Assembly: GCA_026388735.1 (NCBI GenBank)
Contig: JAPLJG010000031.1
Location: 1-42,322 of the forward strand
DNA: 42,322 nt
Direction: 5' to 3'
Origin: Deltaproteobacteria bacterium
GTDB taxonomy: Bacteria > Desulfobacterota > Desulfobulbia > Desulfobulbales > Desulfurivibrionaceae
Shown here: piece by piece, positions 8,239 through 17,484 of the stretch
How the letters are laid out: every line of letters starts with the position of its first letter
Position numbering within the stretch: the first letter of the stretch is position 1
The notes under the pieces: generated by a model
Seen by the model: the letters and a program-made list of their open reading frames with translations, nothing else
What the model was told of the DNA's origin: nothing
The model's database searches: none
Made by a program: the position numbers and the translations under genes

Positions 8239-8930
8239 CCGCGCACCTCATCGTGCTCCAGCCTGCCGTCCCGGAGATGGATAAGCCGCCGGGCCCTATC
8301 CATCACTCGCTGGTCATGGGTGGAAAAAAGGAAGGTTATCCCCTGCTCCTGGTTGAGACGCACCATGAGATCGAGGATCGCATCTGCGGTTGCCGAATCC
8401 ACATTGGCGGTGGGCTCATCCGCCAGGACAATGGCAGGGTGAGAGACGATGGCCCGGGCAATGGCAACCCGCTGCTGCTGCCCGCCGGAAAGCTCGTCCG
8501 GTCTGCGCTGGGCCAACTCAGCCATGCCGACCTCGGCCAGCACCGCCATGACCCGCTGCCGCCGTTGGGCTTTGGGGATATTCTGCAGAGCCAAGACAAA
8601 CTCGGCGTTTTCGCAGGCGGTCAGCACCGGATTGAGATTATAGGATTGGAAGACAAAACCGATGCGATCGCGACGCAGCCGGGCCAGGTCACTGCGCCCC
8701 AGTTCGGCAAGATCACGCCCCTCCAGCCGAACCCTGCCTAAGGAAGGTTCATCCAAGGCGCCGATCAGATTGAGGATCGTCGTTTTCCCTGAGCCGGACG
8801 GCCCGCAGAGTACGCTGAATTCCCCGGCCTGCACATCCAGGGAGAATTCCGTCACCGCAGCGACCTGCACCTTACCCTGCTGGTAAATCCTGCTGACATT
8901 TTCGAGCTGCACTAGCGGCGTGTTGTTCAT
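8235..8930 (-). CDS. ABC transporter ATPase, LolD/MacB type
   Basis: The 231-residue ATPase is complete: Walker A GPSGSGKT at 43-50, Q-loop in FVFQSYNLNP, signature LSGGQ at 147-151, Walker B IVLADE at 167-172, and H-loop STHD near 203. The FQSYNLNP stretch and overall spacing match the LolD/MacB/FtsE subfamily, which drives mechanotransmission rather than classical transport. It sits directly downstream of two FtsX-type permeases, its obvious partners, 35 bases after the second one. Confidence 0.93.
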   Translation of the reverse strand: MNNTPLVQLENVSRIYQQGKVQVAAVTEFSLDVQAGEFSVLCGPSGSGKTTILNLIGALDEPSLGRVRLEGRDLAELGRSDLARLRRDRIGFVFQSYNLNPVLTACENAEFVLALQNIPKAQRRQRVMAVLAEVGMAELAQRRPDELSGGQQQRVAIARAIVSHPAIVLADEPTANVDSATADAILDLMVRLNQEQGITFLFSTHDQRVMDRARRLIHLRDGRLEHDEVRG

Positions 8931-8965
8931 GATCTGCCTTTTTTTACGATGATTCGATTCCTGCC

Positions 8966-10207
8966 CTAGCCCTGCTTCAGATTCTCCACCGGCGTTGTCC
9001 TGCCTGCCTTAAAAGCCGGAAAGATCCCGGCCACCATGGTCAAGGAAAACACTGCCGCTGCTATGCACATGGCGCTTTCCCTGTAGAGCCTAAATTTCAT
9101 GACCGGGTCAACGAGAACCCCGCCGGCGCTGTAATCCTTGCCTATCTGCCCGCTGAAATCAATACCGATCCTGGCCATATAGAGAAACCAGGGCGTGGTG
9201 ATAATCACCCCCAAGGCCAAGCCCAAAAGTCCGAGCCAGCATGACTCCAGCAGCACCAAACGCACGACCTGGCCCGGCATCATCCCCAGGGCCATCATGA
9301 TCCCGAATTCCCACTGTCTTTCCATGACGCTCATCAGCAGGGTGTTCATGATCCCGGCAGCGATGACCAAGCCCACCAAAAATTGAAGCAGGTAGTTGAA
9401 CAATCTATCCACCGCGATAAGCCCGGCCAGATCGGGCTGGCTCTCCTGCCAAGTGAGCACACCGATATCCGGCCTCTGAGCCCACAGCCCGGCAAGCTTG
9501 CCCTTGATGGTTTTCGCGGCCCGGTGATCGCTCAGAAAGATCGCCACCAGGGAAGCCGCGTTGGGCTCGTAGCCAAGCCCCTTGCGCGCCAGGGCCAGGG
9601 GAAAAAGGACCACTGCCCCGTCCACCGAATCGTCCCCGGTTTTGAAGATGCCGCTCACCCGGCCAAGCTCGCTGACCAACTCCCCATCCTTGTCGGTCAT
9701 GGTAAAGATCAGCTTCTTGCCCAACCGCAGGTTGAGTTTTTCCGCCATCTTTGCCCCGACCACCACCCCGTGCTCCTCGTCGGCGGAAAAACACTGCCCC
9801 TCAACCAGGGTGCGCAGGAAGATATTATGGGCCGGGGTTTCCTGGCCCGGATCGATGGCGATAAAGGCGCCGCCCACACTCTTGGCGCCGCTGGCAAACA
9901 TGGCCTGGCCCATGATGCGGACCTGCGCAGCGGTAACTCCTGGGGTTTGCAAAGCCCTCTGCTGCACGGCTTCTGCATCGAGCAACCGTTTATCCAGGGT
10001 CGGGGTATCCTGGTAGTCCGGATGCTCCACGCTCAGATGCCCCAAGCCCATCACCGCGCTGGTGTTGATCATATTGGTGTAGGCATAGTCACTGGAGGCG
10101 GTAAAGGTCACGGAGAGCAAAACGCCAAAGGCTACAGAAAAAGCGGTGATCACACTCCGCCGCTTGTTGCGCATCAGGGTTCGCCAGGCCATGGTCGTAA
10201 GCTGCAT
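8966..10207 (-). CDS. ABC permease, FtsX/LolC type (second of pair)
   Basis: The 413-residue permease has the MacB/LolC topology: one N-terminal membrane helix after the basic RTLMRNKRR segment, a large periplasmic domain of about 230 residues, then three helices near the C-terminus, ending in a FKAGRTTPVENLKQG tail typical of the family. The ATG at 10207 is chosen because AGGAGAG lies just upstream; the longer frame to 10240 would overlap the preceding gene's end. It pairs with the upstream permease as a heterodimer, like LolC and LolE. Confidence 0.9.
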   Translation of the reverse strand: MQLTTMAWRTLMRNKRRSVITAFSVAFGVLLSVTFTASSDYAYTNMINTSAVMGLGHLSVEHPDYQDTPTLDKRLLDAEAVQQRALQTPGVTAAQVRIMGQAMFASGAKSVGGAFIAIDPGQETPAHNIFLRTLVEGQCFSADEEHGVVVGAKMAEKLNLRLGKKLIFTMTDKDGELVSELGRVSGIFKTGDDSVDGAVVLFPLALARKGLGYEPNAASLVAIFLSDHRAAKTIKGKLAGLWAQRPDIGVLTWQESQPDLAGLIAVDRLFNYLLQFLVGLVIAAGIMNTLLMSVMERQWEFGIMMALGMMPGQVVRLVLLESCWLGLLGLALGVIITTPWFLYMARIGIDFSGQIGKDYSAGGVLVDPVMKFRLYRESAMCIAAAVFSLTMVAGIFPAFKAGRTTPVENLKQG

Positions 10208-10217
10208 CAAGGCTCTC

Positions 10218-11441
10218 CTAGCGGTGGTAGATGGCGGCAAGCGGTTTAAGCATCGCCGCCTTGAGCGCGGGGTAGAGAATGGCCAGCCCTGCTACAAGAT
10301 AGAGAAAGAGGACGGGCAGCAACACACTGTGAACCGTGACCACACAGTACCATTTCGCATCCAGGGCGACCCCGGCAATGGTGGAGGAAGATTGGACAAA
10401 CCCGGAAAAATCGATGGGATGATGGCTAAAATACATGGCAAGGGGCAACCCCGCGGCCAGAGCCAGAATTGCGGCCACCGTAACCTGGAGCATGCTCTCC
10501 GCCACGATCATGGCGAAAAGCCCCCAGGGAGAAAACCCCAGGGCCTTCATCACCCCGAACTCGGGAATCCGTTCAAAGACGCTCATCAACAGAGCGTTGA
10601 GGGTCAAGATGCCCACGGCGGCGTAGGTGATGAGGAGCATGATCACCAGGGAGACATCGCTCATCTCAAAAAGCCGGGCCAGCACCGGCTGGAGCTGCCG
10701 CCAGTTGCGCACTTCATAAGAGGGCAGCAACCGAGCCAGTCGGGCGGTGGCCTGAGTCAGATTCTCGGTGGGAACCTGCCGCTTGACCACGATGGCATGA
10801 GCTCCGTTCGGCACGATCATCATTCGGCGGAAGGTGGCAGAGGTCATGAAAAACCCGCTGCGATCCACCCCTTCGGCCACCGATTTCAGGATGCCCCGCA
10901 CCCGGAAGAGCTCATTGGCCGTGGAGCCGTCCGCAGCCTGGGCCACCACCACCACCTCGTCTCCCACCGTAAGCCCGAGGATTCGAGCCAGCTTGCGGCC
11001 AAGCACCACCCCGGCCTGGTCTTGCTCCTCAAGCCATTGCCCCTGCCAGACATGCACATTGAGGGCAGTAACCTGCGGCTCCCGCACCAGATCAACGCCC
11101 CGCAGCTCAATGCCGCTTGAGGCGTTACCCGCCGCAGCCAAGCCACTTGCATACAGTCGGGGGGTAGCGACAAAACCCTCGCTACCGAGGAGGGCAAGGA
11201 CTGACTCTTCCTCAACAATCGTCTTATAGAGGTCGGGATCAGCGCGAAAGCCTGTGGCATGCACCTGCAACTCGCCGAGATCCATGCCCACCGCATTTTT
11301 TTCCATGCCTGCGAGCCAGCCTTCCAAAAGGCTCGCGTAGAAGATCATGATCGCGCAGGCAAATGCCATGGCCCCCACGGTGATCCAGGTTCTGGTCCGA
11401 GCGCGGTTGAAATTTCTCAGGGCAAAGAAAACAATCTGCAC
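10218..11441 (-). CDS. ABC permease, FtsX/LolC type (first of pair)
   Basis: The 407-residue protein has the same architecture as its neighbour: helix 1 after RNFNRARTRTW, a large periplasmic domain, three C-terminal helices and the final YPALKAAMLKPLAAIYHR segment. It starts with GTG at 11441, preceded by AGAGGTG, 10 bases after the LolA-like gene's stop. The two permeases are clearly paralogous yet distinct, suggesting a heterodimer. LolC/E proteins extract lipoproteins from the inner membrane, but whether this pair handles lipoproteins, lipids or another hydrophobic cargo is not determined. Confidence 0.9.
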   Translation of the reverse strand: MQIVFFALRNFNRARTRTWITVGAMAFACAIMIFYASLLEGWLAGMEKNAVGMDLGELQVHATGFRADPDLYKTIVEEESVLALLGSEGFVATPRLYASGLAAAGNASSGIELRGVDLVREPQVTALNVHVWQGQWLEEQDQAGVVLGRKLARILGLTVGDEVVVVAQAADGSTANELFRVRGILKSVAEGVDRSGFFMTSATFRRMMIVPNGAHAIVVKRQVPTENLTQATARLARLLPSYEVRNWRQLQPVLARLFEMSDVSLVIMLLITYAAVGILTLNALLMSVFERIPEFGVMKALGFSPWGLFAMIVAESMLQVTVAAILALAAGLPLAMYFSHHPIDFSGFVQSSSTIAGVALDAKWYCVVTVHSVLLPVLFLYLVAGLAILYPALKAAMLKPLAAIYHR

Positions 11442-11451
11442 GTTTCACCTC

Positions 11452-12243
11452 TCAGCGGCGGCGTAACTCCAGCAGGGAAAAAAGCGATTCCGGCAGGTCA
11501 AGATCAAAACGCATGGATTCGTAAACCAGCTCCGTGTGCTCCCCGGGCTTGTCCGTGGGCACGACCTTGAGCAGGGCAGGCAGGAGGCGGCCCCCCATGT
11601 TTTTGACCTCGCTGAAATAGATGGTGCGGGCCAGGGCGTTGTCCTCGTCATAATAGGTGGCGAGCAGCGGGAGATGGCCCTGGGTCGTAACGGTCATCAC
11701 GATCCTGCCCCAGACCACGGCGGCATTAGGGTGCGGCTGCAGGGTAAACTCGATGATCTCCCTGCCCTCCCTTTTCCCCTTAAAGCTGATGCGCGGCTCA
11801 TAATCCTCGGCCAGCCGCGACTCCTTGACCAGATCATCGTTGGTGAAATGGCTGCCCATCCAGGAGCTCATCATCATGCTGGAGGTGAGGCGGATGGTGC
11901 GGTCGGTCTTGGGCAGATAGGTGTACATGGTGTTGCCGGTTTTCAGGCTGGCGGTATCTTTTTCCTTGAGCGGGGAGACGATGCGGACCAGGGATTTGTC
12001 CTTGCCCTTGGACCAGATCTCCATGCGCATGGTCCGGGTGTAGTTGACGGTTTTCACCTCCATACGCACCATGCCCTGGGAGCTGGTGGCGCGCCAAAGA
12101 TCGTCGATCTCCAGGAGAATGGCGCGGGCCTCCTGTTCGTCTTGGGATGGGGCGGAAACAGCGGGTCCTGTCAGCCCCAAAATCCCTCCGCCCACAACCA
12201 GCAGGGCCAGAAAAATACAGGCTGAAAAGGAGGCCCGACTCAC
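11452..12243 (-). CDS. LolA-like outer-membrane lipoprotein-sorting protein
   Basis: The 263-residue exported protein has a signal peptide (cleavage near VSA, residue 30). The mature part resembles the COG2834 LolA-like fold: repeated strands such as MRMEIWSKGKDKSLVRIVSP, a TYLPKTDRTIRL stretch, and a GREIIEFTLQP strand. In family members this half-barrel carries an acyl chain across the periplasm. It starts with GTG at 12243, overlapping the U32 stop as GTGA. It is followed immediately by two Lol-type permeases and their ATPase, so it is probably the periplasmic shuttle of this system rather than the general LolA. Confidence 0.85.
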   Translation of the reverse strand: MSRASFSACIFLALLVVGGGILGLTGPAVSAPSQDEQEARAILLEIDDLWRATSSQGMVRMEVKTVNYTRTMRMEIWSKGKDKSLVRIVSPLKEKDTASLKTGNTMYTYLPKTDRTIRLTSSMMMSSWMGSHFTNDDLVKESRLAEDYEPRISFKGKREGREIIEFTLQPHPNAAVVWGRIVMTVTTQGHLPLLATYYDEDNALARTIYFSEVKNMGGRLLPALLKVVPTDKPGEHTELVYESMRFDLDLPESLFSLLELRRR

Positions 12244-14456
12244 AACAGGGTACCCGTATAGTTGAAGGTGCTGAGCCTGCGCCCCCCGCGCCCTGGCTGG
12301 CCCGACTGGCGGAAGGCAACGACCAGCTCGTCCGACCTGGGGTGCATGTGGGAGAGATCAACCACGGCAAAGGCGACGCCCCGGGCGGCAAGCTCGGTGC
12401 TGTAAGGCAAGAGGGAGAAGGGCAGATCGGCCACGGCCACGGTCTGGCCCCAGCACTGCTTGAGCACGATCACCTCACCCTTGGGGCTGACCAGGGGCTG
12501 GTCGTATTTGAAAAACGGGGAGGCCAGCCGGGCAGTGAAGAGCGGGGGCAGGCCGTAGATGGTCATGCCCATTGGCAGCGCGTTTTTATGGCCGAGAACA
12601 TCGAAGAGGTTCTGCCGGTCGGTTTCAATGGCCAGCTGGGCATTGCTCAGCCCCAGTCCGGCCAGGGCCTGGACGCTCATGCTGTTCAAGACATTCAAGG
12701 TATAATCGCCAAAAAGAAGCAGTCGCTCGGTGGGAACTTGCCCGACCCGCCCTTTTTTCCGGCCTGGCAAAGGGATTTCCTCTCCAGACTCCGGCACCTG
12801 GGCAACTGTCTCAAACAGCAAGCGCTGACCGATATGCCCGATCTGCCAGGTGTTGTAGCCGCTGCCGCGCAGATGGACGATGGCCTCGCGGTAAAACAAC
12901 AGATCAGCCTCCAGGATCACCGGAGGCAAGGCCCAGACCAGCCGCCGCCGATACAGGGTCAAGCGTTTCCGCTGCCGGGAGTATTGGGCAAAGGTCTGCC
13001 GGGACAGGGTGATGATGAGGCGCGACGGCGGGGTGGGCAACTGCACCTTGAGCGATTCAAAATCATCGATCTTCAGCCACCATTCCAGGGGAAACTGCAT
13101 CTGGGGCACGCCCCGACGGCCACCCTGGGTCTGAACCTGGGCCTGACCATGAACAGGCCGCGCCTCCCTGGTCTTGGCCGCAGTCGGCCTGCTGACTGGC
13201 TTTCCCAGAAAATGGGCGATCTGGGCTGAACAACCCAGGTTGAATAGCCTTCTTGGCCCCCTGCTGGCGGCGCTCGCCAAGGTCCACCTTGTAGAGGCTG
13301 TCGCCCCATTGCGCGCCCGGCGGCAGGTCCAGCTGCACCTTGCTCCCTGCCGCAGCCTTGTCCAGAGCCACCTTCCCCTGCCACAACCCCTTGAGGGTAA
13401 AGCCCTGCCGCTCGCCCGAGCCTTCCTGGTGGATGCGCAGACGGTCGCCAACTTTAAGCGGTTCTTTCAGAGTCATTTGGGCGCGGTTGGCAGTGACCTT
13501 CTCGATCTTACCCAAGAATAGGCCGACATTGCCCGAATGCTGCGGGGCGATGATGTCCGCAGGCTGCGCCTTTTTAAAATAACCGAGCGAGGCCTTGCGG
13601 CCCATGGCCTGCTCCAGCAACTCTTTCGCCTCGGCCAGCACCGCCGGGGTCGCAGGGTTATCAAGGGCCAGCCGATAGGCCTTAACCACCGATCCCACAT
13701 ACTGGGGGCTGCGCATCCGGCCCTCGATCTTGAGCGAGCTGACCCCAGCCTGCCGCAGCTGGGGAATCAGCTCAAGCCCGGCCAGATCGTTCATGGAAAA
13801 AAGATAGCCCGCCGGAGCGCCAGAGCCACGGCCCTTGCTGCCCCAGGTATACCGCCGGCGGCAGGGCTGGACGCAACGACCCCTGAGGCCGCTCTTGCCG
13901 CCAAGATAACTGCTGAACAGGCACAGACCGGAATAGGCGAAACACAACGCTCCATGCACAAATACCTCCAACTCCACCGGGCATTGCTTGTGGATCTGGC
14001 CTATCTCGTTTAACGTCGTCTCCCGGGCCAGCACCACCCGCTGAAAACCCATCTCGGAAAACTGCCGAACATTGAGAGAGTTGTGCGCGCCCATGAGGGT
14101 GCTGGCATGCAGGCGCAGACCGGGAAAGAACTTGCGGGCCAGATAGGAGATGCCCAGATCCTGAATAATGAGGGCGTCGGCTTTGAGCGCCTCAAGCGCG
14201 GCCAATTCCTCCACCGCCTTGGTGATCTCCTCCGCCTTCATCAGGCTGTTCATGGCCAGATAGACCTTGACCCGGTTCTTGTGGGCATGGTCGATCATAC
14301 CTCGGCCAAGGAGAAATGCCGGGCCAATGCCCTGGCATTGAAGGCCGGAGCGCCGATATAGATGGCGTCGGCCCCGCTCTCCACCGCCGCTTCAAAAGCC
14401 TCAATGGTGCCGGCCGGGGCAAGCAGTTCCATGTTCCGTGCAGGTTGTTTTTCCAT
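12240..14456 (-). pseudogene. U32-family peptidase, interrupted by two frame changes
   Basis: Three frames read in order give one U32 protein. First segment: from ATG 14456, with MELLAPAG and ESGADAIYIGA, to a TGA at 14295-14297. Second: from ATG 14298 (MIDHAH), through the family's Cys-rich centre (CFAYSGLCLFSSYLGGKSG, then RGRCVQPCRRRY), to about 13250. Third: to the TGA at 12240, with FPLEWWLKIDDF, GDYTLNVLNS and TIYGLPPLFTARL as in long U32 proteases with a C-terminal extension. The first junction is an ATGA overlap that also lacks about two expected residues, consistent with loss of about 7 bases. The second needs a single-base shift between about 13200 and 13260. Long stretches of normal coding quality between them suggest recent decay or sequence error. 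Its end overlaps the LolA-like gene. Confidence 0.8.
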
Positions 14457-14558
14457 GCCCCACTGTAACAGATTGAGAGCCAATCCGCCTCTGGCAAAAT
14501 CAACTGGCGCCCATGCTTTTTTCCGACCCCAGCCCACCCTGCAACTACCTTTTACCCA

Positions 14559-14587
14559 TTGACATACCCGACAGGATTCCCCATGAT
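14559..14587 (+). promoter_or_regulatory. Candidate sigma-70 promoter for the SYLF lipoprotein
   Basis: A perfect -35 box TTGACA (14559-14564) is followed after 17 bases by CATGAT (14582-14587) as -10. It lies 65 bases upstream of the lipoprotein ATG on the same strand. Confidence 0.45.
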
Positions 14588-14652
14588 GTTGCTTGTTCAG
14601 GATGTTGCCAGGGGAAATATCTGCTACGAGATCACAGGGACAGGAGAATGCC

Positions 14653-15219
14653 ATGAAACGGATAACAATCGGGGTATACGCTCTAATACTCGCCTGCCTG
14701 CTGGCTGGCTGTGCCACAACCACCGGGACAACCACCCCGGACAAACGCAAAGCCATTCTCTCCATGCGCGACGAGGTACTGTCCGATCTGTACAAGGTGC
14801 ATCCCCAGGCAAAAGCCGAGATTGCCAAGGCCCCTGGCTATGCGGTGTTCAACAACGCCGACATCAATGTGATCTTTGTCAGTGTCGGCGGCGGCCATGG
14901 GGTTGTCACCGACGCCAAATCCAGCAAACCCGTGTTCATGAAGATGGGGGCCGCCGGGATTGGCTTGGGACTTGGGGTTAAGGACTTCCGCGCCGTCTTT
15001 ATCTTCCATGACCGGGAAACCATGACAAAATTCATCAACAGCGGCTGGGAATTCGGAGGGCATGCCGATGCCGCAGCCAAGGCCAGCGACAAAGGCGCGG
15101 CCGTAGGAGGCGAGGCGATGTTCGACGGGATCACCATCTATCAGTTGACCCAGAGCGGCCTGGCGCTTCAGGCCACGGTCAAGGGCACCAAATACTGGAA
15201 GGATGACGAGTTGAATTGA
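14653..15219 (+). CDS. SYLF-domain (Ysc84-type) lipoprotein
   Basis: The 188-residue protein has a lipoprotein signal with lipobox LAGC at about residue 17-20, so it would be acylated on the cysteine. The mature part matches the SYLF/Ysc84 family: KAPGYAVFNNADINVIFVSV, a glycine-rich GGGHGVV turn and the MGAAGIGLGLGVKDF stretch. SYLF domains bind lipid in eukaryotes; the bacterial role is unknown. The ATG at 14653 follows CAGGAGAATGCC. It stands alone, divergent from the U32 cluster and convergent with yggS. Confidence 0.88.
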   Translation: MKRITIGVYALILACLLAGCATTTGTTTPDKRKAILSMRDEVLSDLYKVHPQAKAEIAKAPGYAVFNNADINVIFVSVGGGHGVVTDAKSSKPVFMKMGAAGIGLGLGVKDFRAVFIFHDRETMTKFINSGWEFGGHADAAAKASDKGAAVGGEAMFDGITIYQLTQSGLALQATVKGTKYWKDDELN

Positions 15220-15237
15220 ACACGAAGTGAACCGGGG

Positions 15238-15930
15238 CTATCTCTCGCCAAACAACGCCGTGCCCACCCGCACCAGGGTGGTGCCTTCCTCGATGGCCAC
15301 CTCGAAATCGCCGGACATGCCCATGGAGAGTTCCATTGGCCCATGCTGGCCGAGGAGGCCCTGGGCCACAAGGTTTTCCCCCAGCAGACGAAGCTGGCGG
15401 AAACAGGCCCGACTTTCCTCCGGATCATCGACAAAGGGCGGCATGGTCATGAGCCCTTGCAGCTTCAGGTGCGGAAACTGTTGCAGCTCGCGGCACAGCA
15501 GACCAGCCTCCTTGGGGGCAACCCCGGCCTTCTGCACCTCCCCGCCCACGTTGACCTGCACCAGGACGGGCATGGTCTTACCCAGTTCGGCGAGCCTCGC
15601 TTCCAGCGCCTTGGCCAGCTTGAGCCGGTCGAGGGTTTCGATGCAGTCAAAAATCTCCGCCGCGATCTTGGCCTTGTTGCTTTGCAGATGCCCGATGCAA
15701 TGCCAGACCAGTCCCTGGCCCAAGGCCGCAATCTTATCCTCAGCCTCCTGCAAATAATTCTCACCAAAAACCACCTGCCCGGCGGCCATGGCCTCGCGGA
15801 TTGCCGCAAGGGGTTGATGCTTGCTCACCGCCACCAGCCGCACCGATTGCGGATCGCGCCCAACCCGCTCCGCCGCAGCCTTTATCCTGGCCCGGATTGT
15901 CTCGATATTGCCTGCAATCGTTCCCATCAT
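15238..15930 (-). CDS. yggS: YggS/PLPBP-family PLP-binding protein
   Basis: The 230-residue protein shows the family signatures: PLP lysine in RLVAVSKHQP, FGENYLQEA, WHCIGHLQSNK, LVQVNVGGEVQKAG, GLMTMPP, LSMGMSGDFEVAIEEGTT and the C-terminal VRVGTALFGER. Members are alanine-racemase-fold proteins without known catalysis that keep PLP and amino-acid pools balanced. The ATG at 15930 is chosen because GGAAGG lies 8 bases upstream (15939-15944). It is 4 bases downstream of tatD and co-transcribed with it. Confidence 0.95.
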   Translation of the reverse strand: MMGTIAGNIETIRARIKAAAERVGRDPQSVRLVAVSKHQPLAAIREAMAAGQVVFGENYLQEAEDKIAALGQGLVWHCIGHLQSNKAKIAAEIFDCIETLDRLKLAKALEARLAELGKTMPVLVQVNVGGEVQKAGVAPKEAGLLCRELQQFPHLKLQGLMTMPPFVDDPEESRACFRQLRLLGENLVAQGLLGQHGPMELSMGMSGDFEVAIEEGTTLVRVGTALFGER

Positions 15931-15934
15931 TTCA

Positions 15935-16762
15935 TCATCCTTCCAAGCCAAAAAGCCGCACGGCATTCATAGTGGTTTGCCGGGCCACCTCCTCAAGGGA
16001 GACCCCTTTCAACTCCGCCACCTTCTGGGCAGTAAAGAGCATGAGCTGCGGCTCATTCCGCTTCCCGCGCTTGGGCACCGGGGCAAGGAATGGCCCGTCC
16101 GTCTCAAGCACCAGCGAGGCAAGAGGAATCTCACGCACCGCCTCATGGAGCATCTCAGCCTTGGCAAAGGTCACCACCCCTGGGATGGAGATATGAAAGC
16201 CCAGAGTCAACACCCGCCGGACAAAGGCAGCATCCCCGGAAAAACAGTGCATCACCCCTCCGGCTGGAAACGGCCCTGCGGCCTCAAGGATTTCCATAAT
16301 ATCGTCATGGGCCTCGCGGTCATGGACCACCAGAGGCAGTTGCAGGTCCTTGGCCAGGGCGACCTGCCGGGCAAAATGCTCCTTTTGCAGAGCAATTGGC
16401 GCGTAGTTTTTCACATAATCAAGGCCGATCTCGCCGTAGGCCACGACCTTTGCATGGCGGCACAGGGACTGCAACTCCGCGTAATCAGCTTCGCTGAGCT
16501 CCGCGACATTATGGGGATGCACCCCCACCGTGGCGTAGATGCCTTGGTGCTGCTCAGCCAGCCCAATGGCTCGGCGCGAGCTTTCCAGATCGATGCCCAC
16601 GCTGATGATCCTGGTCACCCCTGCGGCCAAGGCCCGAGCCAGCACCGCCTCAAAATCAACCTCATAGGCCGACATGTCGAGATGACAATGAGTATCGATC
16701 AGCTCTGCCCCGTGGCCTGGAACCGGCAGGGGAATCTCAATTTTTTGGGTTTTCTTTTCCAT
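15935..16762 (-). CDS. tatD: TatD-family metal-dependent hydrolase
   Basis: The 275-residue protein has the metal-binding DTHCHLD at about 23-29, the family motifs ATVGVHPHN, GEIGLDY, VVHDREA and GVMHCFSG, and the terminal LVLETDGPFLAP with its acidic ligand. TatD enzymes are metal-dependent nucleases or D-aminoacyl-tRNA/peptide hydrolases. The ATG at 16762 follows GGAGGCTTCC; the upstream extension to 16894 is ignored because it lacks family similarity and runs into the opposite-strand promoter. It is transcribed with yggS. Confidence 0.95.
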   Translation of the reverse strand: MEKKTQKIEIPLPVPGHGAELIDTHCHLDMSAYEVDFEAVLARALAAGVTRIISVGIDLESSRRAIGLAEQHQGIYATVGVHPHNVAELSEADYAELQSLCRHAKVVAYGEIGLDYVKNYAPIALQKEHFARQVALAKDLQLPLVVHDREAHDDIMEILEAAGPFPAGGVMHCFSGDAAFVRRVLTLGFHISIPGVVTFAKAEMLHEAVREIPLASLVLETDGPFLAPVPKRGKRNEPQLMLFTAQKVAELKGVSLEEVARQTTMNAVRLFGLEG

Positions 16763-16834
16763 GGAAGCCTCCCTGGCCGCAGTTTCTAACAGGTTTTTAT
16801 TTCTTGCGCAAGACAACCCGTCCGTGGAAACCGT

Positions 16835-16864
16835 TTGACAAACCCTTGCCCAACCGACTATGAT
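16835..16864 (+). promoter_or_regulatory. Sigma-70 promoter for the nitroreductase gene
   Basis: A perfect -35 TTGACA (16835-16840) and -10 TATGAT (16859-16864) are separated by 18 bases, 73 bases upstream of the ATG at 16937. This argues that translation starts at 16937 and not at the TTG at 16835. Confidence 0.65.
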
Positions 16865-16936
16865 TTTCTTGAAATTACGGGGTGTTCCGAACAATTATTC
16901 GTCGATAATCATTACAACGCAACTGCCCTCATCCCC

Positions 16937-17446
16937 ATGCCTTCGCCGATTCTTGAAGCCATCGAACAGCGCCGCAGTATCCGCAACTTCACCGAGCAAA
17001 CGGTGGACATCAACGCGCTCTATGATATCATCCAGGCCGGGGTCTGGGCGCCTTCCGGCCTGAACAATCAGCCCTGGCGCTTCGCCATTATAACGGATGC
17101 ACCAATCCGCGCCAAAATGGCCGAGCAGACCACCTACGGCCATATCGTCCTCGGTGCCCCTGCCCTGATCGCCGTCTATCTTGATCGGGAGGCCATGTAT
17201 GATGAGCTTAAAGACGCGCAATCAGCCGGGGCTTGCATCCAGAACATGCTGCTGGCCGCCGAGGCCCTTGACCTGGGGGCGGTCTGGCTCGGACAGATTT
17301 TGAAAAACAGGGAGAAAGTCGACCAAATTCTCGGCCTGGCCGGGAACCTGGAGCTGATGGCAGTCATTGCCATCGGCCACCCAAGCCGACGCGACCAACA
17401 ATCACAGAGAAAACCATTGGCGGAATTCATCGTCAAAGAGTTATAA
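16937..17446 (+). CDS. Nitroreductase-family flavoprotein
   Basis: The 169-residue protein belongs to the short FMN-dependent nitroreductase family: AIEQRRSIRNFTEQ near the N-terminus (the FMN-binding RRSIR), GVWAPSGLNNQPWRF, and GAVWLGQIL with a C-terminal VIAIGHPSR. Members reduce nitro compounds, quinones or flavins with NAD(P)H as dimers. The start at 16937 is supported by a promoter at 16835-16864 that overlaps the longer frame; no strong ribosome-binding site is visible. It is followed by an unrelated lipoprotein gene on the same strand. Confidence 0.9.
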   Translation: MPSPILEAIEQRRSIRNFTEQTVDINALYDIIQAGVWAPSGLNNQPWRFAIITDAPIRAKMAEQTTYGHIVLGAPALIAVYLDREAMYDELKDAQSAGACIQNMLLAAEALDLGAVWLGQILKNREKVDQILGLAGNLELMAVIAIGHPSRRDQQSQRKPLAEFIVKEL

Positions 17447-17484
17447 CCGTATTGTGCTGTACACCATTACCCAGGAGGCCTTCC

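Noticed and set aside
10146..11120. Plus-strand open frame across the permease genes
   Set aside because: It lies opposite two clear ABC permeases and its product has a low-complexity His/Gly/Pro composition typical of antisense shadows.
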